A stretch of 9,524 bases of DNA. Origin: Bacteroidales bacterium GP2 (GTDB lineage Bacteria > Bacteroidota > Bacteroidia > Bacteroidales > Muribaculaceae). The DNA lies in assembly GCA_001701115.1 (NCBI GenBank), contig DAAJ01000036.1, forward strand, positions 1-9,524, written 5' to 3'. Position 1 is the first letter of the stretch, and each line of letters starts with the position of its first letter. The notes beneath the pieces were generated by a model. That model saw only the letters and a program-made list of their open reading frames with translations. It was not told the origin of the DNA and ran no database searches. Position numbers and translations under genes: made by a program. Shown in pieces: positions 5,901-9,524 of this stretch.

Positions 5901-8060
5901 TTATTTGCCGCCGGGAGTATTGAGTTTCTTGTCTGAATTGTCGGCAGGGAGGAGTCCTCTGTTGCGTAGGAGCGCGTCAACCTGAGGTTCGCGTCCGCGG
6001 AATTTGATGTATAGCTGCATAGGATCTTCGCTACCGCCTGCCTCAAGGACATATTTTTTGAACGCAGCAGCAGTTTCGGGGTCGAAAATGCCTTTTTCCT
6101 TGAAAAGCTCGAAGCCGTCGGTATCAAGCACCTCTGCCCAAAGATACGTGTAATAGCCTGACGCATAGCCGTCGCTTCCGAAAATATGGCGGAAGTAGGG
6201 GCTGCGGTAGCGGAACTGTACCTCTTCCGGCATGCCGAGTTCATCTGCTACCTGTTTTTCAAATGCCATTACATCGACATCACCGGTGGGATTGAGCTGT
6301 CCCCATTTCAGGTCAAGGAGGGCTGCACCTGCAAGTTCGGTAGAAGTGAAGCCCTGGTTGTGGGTTGATGCAGCCTGGAGGCGCTCGATAAGGGAATCGG
6401 GAATCACTTCACCTGTGCGGTAATTGCGTGCATAGGTGCGGAGTAGTTCAGGCTCGAGAGCCCAGTGCTCATGTATCTGCGAGGGAAGTTCAACAAAGTC
6501 GCGGTCAACATTGGTGCCGGCTTGGCTGCGGAGTGTGGCTTTAGTAAGCATTCCGTGCAGACCGTGCCCAAATTCATGGAACATTGTTTCTACCTCATCA
6601 AGGGTCAGGAGTGCAGGGGTATCGCCTGCGGGTTTTGAGAAGTTGCCTACATTGTAAACAATCGGTCGCTGTGATGAACCATCCGGGTCAACGAATGCGC
6701 CTTGGAATTCACTCATCCATGCTCCCTGGCGCTTTGATGCGCGGGGGAAGTAGTCAGTCATGAAAATCGCAACATGGTTGCCGTCGGCATCCTTTACTTC
6801 ATACACTTTCACTTCATCATAGTACTTGGGAGCGTCGGGGAGTTCAGTAAATGTAACCCCATAGAGTTTTTCTGCCATAGTGAAGATGCCTTTGCGCACG
6901 CTGTCAAGGGCAAAATACTGGCGCACCTCGTCTTCATCAAGCGCATACTTGTCGCGGCGCACTTTTTCTGCAAAATAATAGTAGTCCCACGGAGCGATTT
7001 TGAAATTATTGCCCTCTTTGTTGCTGAGAGCCTGCATTTCTGCAACTTCCTCATGCACCTTTTTCACGGCGGGTTCCCAAATCTTCATAAGGAGATTTTC
7101 AGCGTTCGCCACATTCTTAGCCATCACATTTGCTGTCATGTATGACGCGTAATCCTTGAAGCCGAGCAGTTCAGCCTTGCGTGCGCGAGCTTTGAGGATT
7201 TTATTGATGACAGGTGCGTTGTCATATTCACCGGAAGATGCCAGGTTGGTGTAAGCCTTGTACATCTCTTCACGCAAGCCGCGGTCGTCAGCATACTGGA
7301 GCAGGGGCAGGCGGCTCGGTGCCTGTAAGGTGAAAAGCCATCCTTTTTTGCCACGCGCAGCAGCTTCTTCTGCCGCAACAGCGATATTGCTTGCCGGCAT
7401 CCCTTTGAGGCGGCTCTCGTCTGTCACAAGCAGCTCGTAGGCATTGGTGGCGTTCAGAAGGTTCTTGTTATAGAGGAGGTAGAGGTCTGTAAGCTGTGAG
7501 TTGATATTTTTCAGTTCCTCTTTTGCTGCGTTGTCAAGTAGCGCGCCGGAGCGTGTAAAATCGGTATAAAGTTCCTCTACCGCACGGATTTCATTGGGTT
7601 TTAGGGATGAATTGTTGCGGTTGTCATAAACTTTTTTTACTCTGGCGAAGAGTTTGGGATTCATTTTTACCTCGTCTGAGCTTTTTGATACGAGAGGATA
7701 TGCCACCTCGCTTATCTCCACCATTTCCGGTGATGAGTTGGTCTCGTCAAGGTTTGAGAAAACACCCATGACCCTGTTAAGGAGTTTGCCGGATTGCTCA
7801 AGGGCGAGTACGGTGTTGGCAAATGTAGGTTCTGCAGGGTTGTCTACAATAGCCTTTACATCGCGCTCCATCTCAGCGATGCCCTGCTTGATGGCGGGAA
7901 GGTAGTGGGCATACTGTATTTTTTCAAACGGCGGGATGTCAAACTTGGTTGCGTAAGGCGCAAGAAATGGATTTGTTGAATCGGTTTGTGCCATAGCCGG
8001 TGTTGTTGGTGCCGCAATCGAAGTAATAGCGATAGCAGCCGAGATTAATGTTTTGTTCAT
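5901..8060 (-). CDS. dcp: Exported peptidyl-dipeptidase Dcp (M3 family zinc metallopeptidase)
   Basis: This 719-residue enzyme removes dipeptides from the C-terminus of peptides. The zinc site is intact: HEFGH (495-499) supplies two His ligands and the catalytic Glu496, and Glu524 in DFVELPSQ is the third ligand. The substrate-binding region FRHIFGSDGYASGYYTYLW (623-641) and the C-terminal segment closely follow E. coli Dcp, and overall length fits the family (about 680-720). A Sec signal peptide is clear: MNKT, a hydrophobic Ala/Ile-rich core, and AMA before Gln25 as the cleavage site, so the enzyme acts in the periplasm or envelope, probably in peptide scavenging. It starts 4 nt after the RNA helicase stop, consistent with translational coupling, and ends 13 nt before uup. 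Dcp is favoured over oligopeptidase A because of the C-terminal sequence and the export signal. Confidence 0.94.
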   Translation of the reverse strand: MNKTLISAAIAITSIAAPTTPAMAQTDSTNPFLAPYATKFDIPPFEKIQYAHYLPAIKQGIAEMERDVKAIVDNPAEPTFANTVLALEQSGKLLNRVMGVFSNLDETNSSPEMVEISEVAYPLVSKSSDEVKMNPKLFARVKKVYDNRNNSSLKPNEIRAVEELYTDFTRSGALLDNAAKEELKNINSQLTDLYLLYNKNLLNATNAYELLVTDESRLKGMPASNIAVAAEEAAARGKKGWLFTLQAPSRLPLLQYADDRGLREEMYKAYTNLASSGEYDNAPVINKILKARARKAELLGFKDYASYMTANVMAKNVANAENLLMKIWEPAVKKVHEEVAEMQALSNKEGNNFKIAPWDYYYFAEKVRRDKYALDEDEVRQYFALDSVRKGIFTMAEKLYGVTFTELPDAPKYYDEVKVYEVKDADGNHVAIFMTDYFPRASKRQGAWMSEFQGAFVDPDGSSQRPIVYNVGNFSKPAGDTPALLTLDEVETMFHEFGHGLHGMLTKATLRSQAGTNVDRDFVELPSQIHEHWALEPELLRTYARNYRTGEVIPDSLIERLQAASTHNQGFTSTELAGAALLDLKWGQLNPTGDVDVMAFEKQVADELGMPEEVQFRYRSPYFRHIFGSDGYASGYYTYLWAEVLDTDGFELFKEKGIFDPETAAAFKKYVLEAGGSEDPMQLYIKFRGREPQVDALLRNRGLLPADNSDKKLNTPGGK

Positions 8061-8064
8061 TGCT

Positions 8065-9408
8065 TTATGTGTGATTGTTTGTTTTATTCATTGCTTTAGC
8101 CGGATTGTCCGGGCGGTTTTTATAGCGTCTGCTATTGCTTGCGCCTGTTTGTGAGGGTTTCCCTCCCTGGCTCTGTTTACGGTGTTGGTTGCCCTGTGGA
8201 CGCTTCTTCCACTTGCCTCCACCTTTTTTGCCTCCACTGCGTCTTGCATGTTTGTTCGGATTATATTCAGGCGCCTCCCCGAGTTCTTCCGGCACAGGGT
8301 CTTTGCGCACCTCATATTCCAGGAATTTTTCGATTACGCCGAATTTCCACTGCTCCTCAGGGTTTACAAATGTAACAGCTTTGCCGTCTGTTCCTGCGCG
8401 TGCGGTCCTGCCTATGCGGTGCACATAATCTTCAGGTTCACGCGGCACGTCGTAGTTGACCACCATGGAGATATCGTCAATGTCTATTCCGCGTGCCACA
8501 ATATCAGTTGCTACAAGGATATCTATTTTCCCTGCGCGGAAATCGAGCATCACCTCATCACGCTCTTTTTGCTCAAGGTCTGAATGCATTTCGCCGATTT
8601 TCAACTTTGAGCGGCGTAGGTCGCGGCAAAGTTCCTTGACTTTCACTTTGGAAGAGGCGAATACTATGACCCTGTGGGAGTGGACATTTTGAAACAGGTG
8701 CTTCAATATGTCCAGTTTCTGCGGCTCGTAGCACACAAATGCGCTCTGGTCAATCTTGTCGGTAGGACGGGATACCGCAATTTTTATCTCCGCCGGATTG
8801 TGCAGTATGTTCTTTGCAAGCTGTTGGATTTTAGGAGGCATCGTGGCGGAGAACATAAGCGTCTGGCGGTCGGCAGGAAGTTGGCGGGCAATCTGCATGA
8901 TATCGTCATAGAAACCCATGTCGAGCATCCTGTCCGCCTCGTCAAGAATAAAATACGACACTTGGCTCAGGTCAACATAGCCCATGCTCAGGTGCGCGAG
9001 AAGGCGTCCCGGGGTGGCTATGACAACATCCGCTCCCAGCTTAAGCCCGCGTTGCTGGCGTCCGAACTCCTTGCCGTCGGTACCGCCATATATGGCAACG
9101 CTGCTTATCGGCAGAAAGTAGGAGAATCCTTCCATCTGGCGGTCAATCTGCTGGGCAAGTTCACGGGTTGGAGCCATCACAACACAGTTAACTGCATCTT
9201 CGGGGTGCTCGTAGTCAGAAAGTTGGCTGATTACCGGAAGCAGGTAGGCGGCTGTTTTGCCCGTGCCGGTCTGGGCTACAGCTATTAGGTCACGCCCTTC
9301 CAAAGCAACAGGAATCGCCTGCTCCTGGATTGGAGTGCATTCTGAAAAATTCATCGCGTCCAGAGCGTCCAGTACATCATAGTTCAGGTCAAGCTCTTCA
9401 AATTTCAT
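8065..9408 (-). CDS. DEAD-box ATP-dependent RNA helicase, RhlE-like
   Basis: This 447-residue cytoplasmic helicase unwinds short RNA duplexes in ribosome assembly or RNA turnover. The motifs occur in order: Q motif CTPIQEQ (24-30), motif I AQTGTGKT (45-52), Ia PTRELAQQ (80-87), Ib TPGR (132-135), II DEAD (156-159), III SAT (187-189), IV VIVFASS (247-253), V ATDIVARGID (300-309) and VI HRIGRTAR (330-337). A basic, Gly/Lys/Arg/Asn-rich tail (about 385-447) probably binds RNA. The start MKFEELDL at 9408 is chosen because RhlE-type proteins begin at this point and because the longer frame, opening with TTG at 9477, would start inside the -33 promoter element. GGAG directly abuts this ATG, too close to act as a normal ribosome binding site. 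This is the first gene of the long minus-strand unit. RhlE is the closest named type, but orthology is not certain. Confidence 0.93.
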   Translation of the reverse strand: MKFEELDLNYDVLDALDAMNFSECTPIQEQAIPVALEGRDLIAVAQTGTGKTAAYLLPVISQLSDYEHPEDAVNCVVMAPTRELAQQIDRQMEGFSYFLPISSVAIYGGTDGKEFGRQQRGLKLGADVVIATPGRLLAHLSMGYVDLSQVSYFILDEADRMLDMGFYDDIMQIARQLPADRQTLMFSATMPPKIQQLAKNILHNPAEIKIAVSRPTDKIDQSAFVCYEPQKLDILKHLFQNVHSHRVIVFASSKVKVKELCRDLRRSKLKIGEMHSDLEQKERDEVMLDFRAGKIDILVATDIVARGIDIDDISMVVNYDVPREPEDYVHRIGRTARAGTDGKAVTFVNPEEQWKFGVIEKFLEYEVRKDPVPEELGEAPEYNPNKHARRSGGKKGGGKWKKRPQGNQHRKQSQGGKPSQTGASNSRRYKNRPDNPAKAMNKTNNHT

Positions 9409-9446
9409 CTCCTTGTATGCAAAAATGTGCTTGAAATAAATTACTG

Positions 9447-9477
9447 CAAAGATACGGTTTTCCAACTGATTCCGCAA
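9447..9477 (-). promoter_or_regulatory. Bacteroidetes-type promoter for the helicase operon
   Basis: On the minus strand, TTG (9475-9477) is followed by a 20-nt spacer and TATCTTTG (9447-9454), a full match to the Bacteroidetes -33/-7 pattern. Transcription would start near 9440, giving a leader of about 30 nt before the helicase ATG at 9408. It sits directly after a terminator hairpin, as expected for the head of an operon. Confidence 0.75.
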
Positions 9478-9478
9478 T

Positions 9479-9514
9479 AAAAAGCCTGGGCGGTATATCG
9501 CTCAGGCTTTTTTT
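9479..9514. terminator. Bidirectional intrinsic terminator
   Basis: A 9-bp stem GCCTGGGCG (9484-9492) pairs with CGCTCAGGC (9499-9507), with one G-T wobble and a 6-nt loop GTATAT. It is flanked by A5 (9479-9483) and T7 (9508-9514), which extend the stem and provide a U-tract on either strand. No plus-strand gene ends before it, so it most likely terminates a minus-strand gene lying beyond the right edge, insulating the helicase promoter 1-2 nt away. Confidence 0.85.
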
Positions 9515-9524
9515 AGTAATGTAT

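Noticed and set aside
1..9524. Mobile element, CRISPR array, phage or defence system
   Set aside because: I find no transposase, integrase, spaced direct repeats, toxin-antitoxin pair or defence-related domain. All seven genes fit core metabolism, transport, RNA handling or an envelope family of unknown function.

Overview
The window looks like chromosomal DNA from a member of the Bacteroidales, possibly a Muribaculaceae-like gut bacterium. This is inferred from the gene families present (DUF4230 proteins, an exported Dcp-type M3 peptidase, a long TrkH), from two intergenic matches to the Bacteroidetes -7 promoter element TAnnTTTG, and from starts without properly spaced Shine-Dalgarno sequences. 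The taxon cannot be fixed from the sequence alone. All seven convincing genes lie on the minus strand, so transcription runs from right to left. I see no tRNA, rRNA, CRISPR array, insertion sequence or phage gene.

Layout in the direction of transcription. At the right edge a strong hairpin with T-tracts on both sides (9479-9514) separates an unseen gene from a promoter (9447-9477). The promoter drives a DEAD-box RNA helicase (8065-9408). After 4 nt comes a signal-peptide-bearing M3 peptidyl-dipeptidase, dcp (5901-8060). After 13 nt comes an ABC-F ATPase of the Uup type (4022-5887), after 40 nt the potassium channel subunit trkH (2116-3981), and after 22 nt its cytosolic NAD-binding RCK partner trkA (1398-2093). 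The short gaps and the lack of internal terminators suggest one five-gene transcription unit, although a separate promoter for trkHA inside uup cannot be excluded. A 97-nt gap with its own -7 element then leads into a two-gene unit encoding tandem DUF4230 paralogues, a lipoprotein (677-1300) and a membrane-anchored protein (97-675), separated by one base. The last 96 bases at the left edge hold nothing that can be assigned.

Functionally, TrkH and TrkA form a K+ uptake system. The helicase and Uup both act on RNA or ribosomes, Dcp trims dipeptides from peptides in the envelope, and the DUF4230 pair are envelope proteins of unknown role. These are mostly core housekeeping genes, and I do not see a clearly undescribed system. 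The most unusual structure is a 29-nt perfect inverted repeat (14-bp arms, 1-nt centre) inside the uup reading frame close to its start. The DUF4230 pair is the least characterised gene content.
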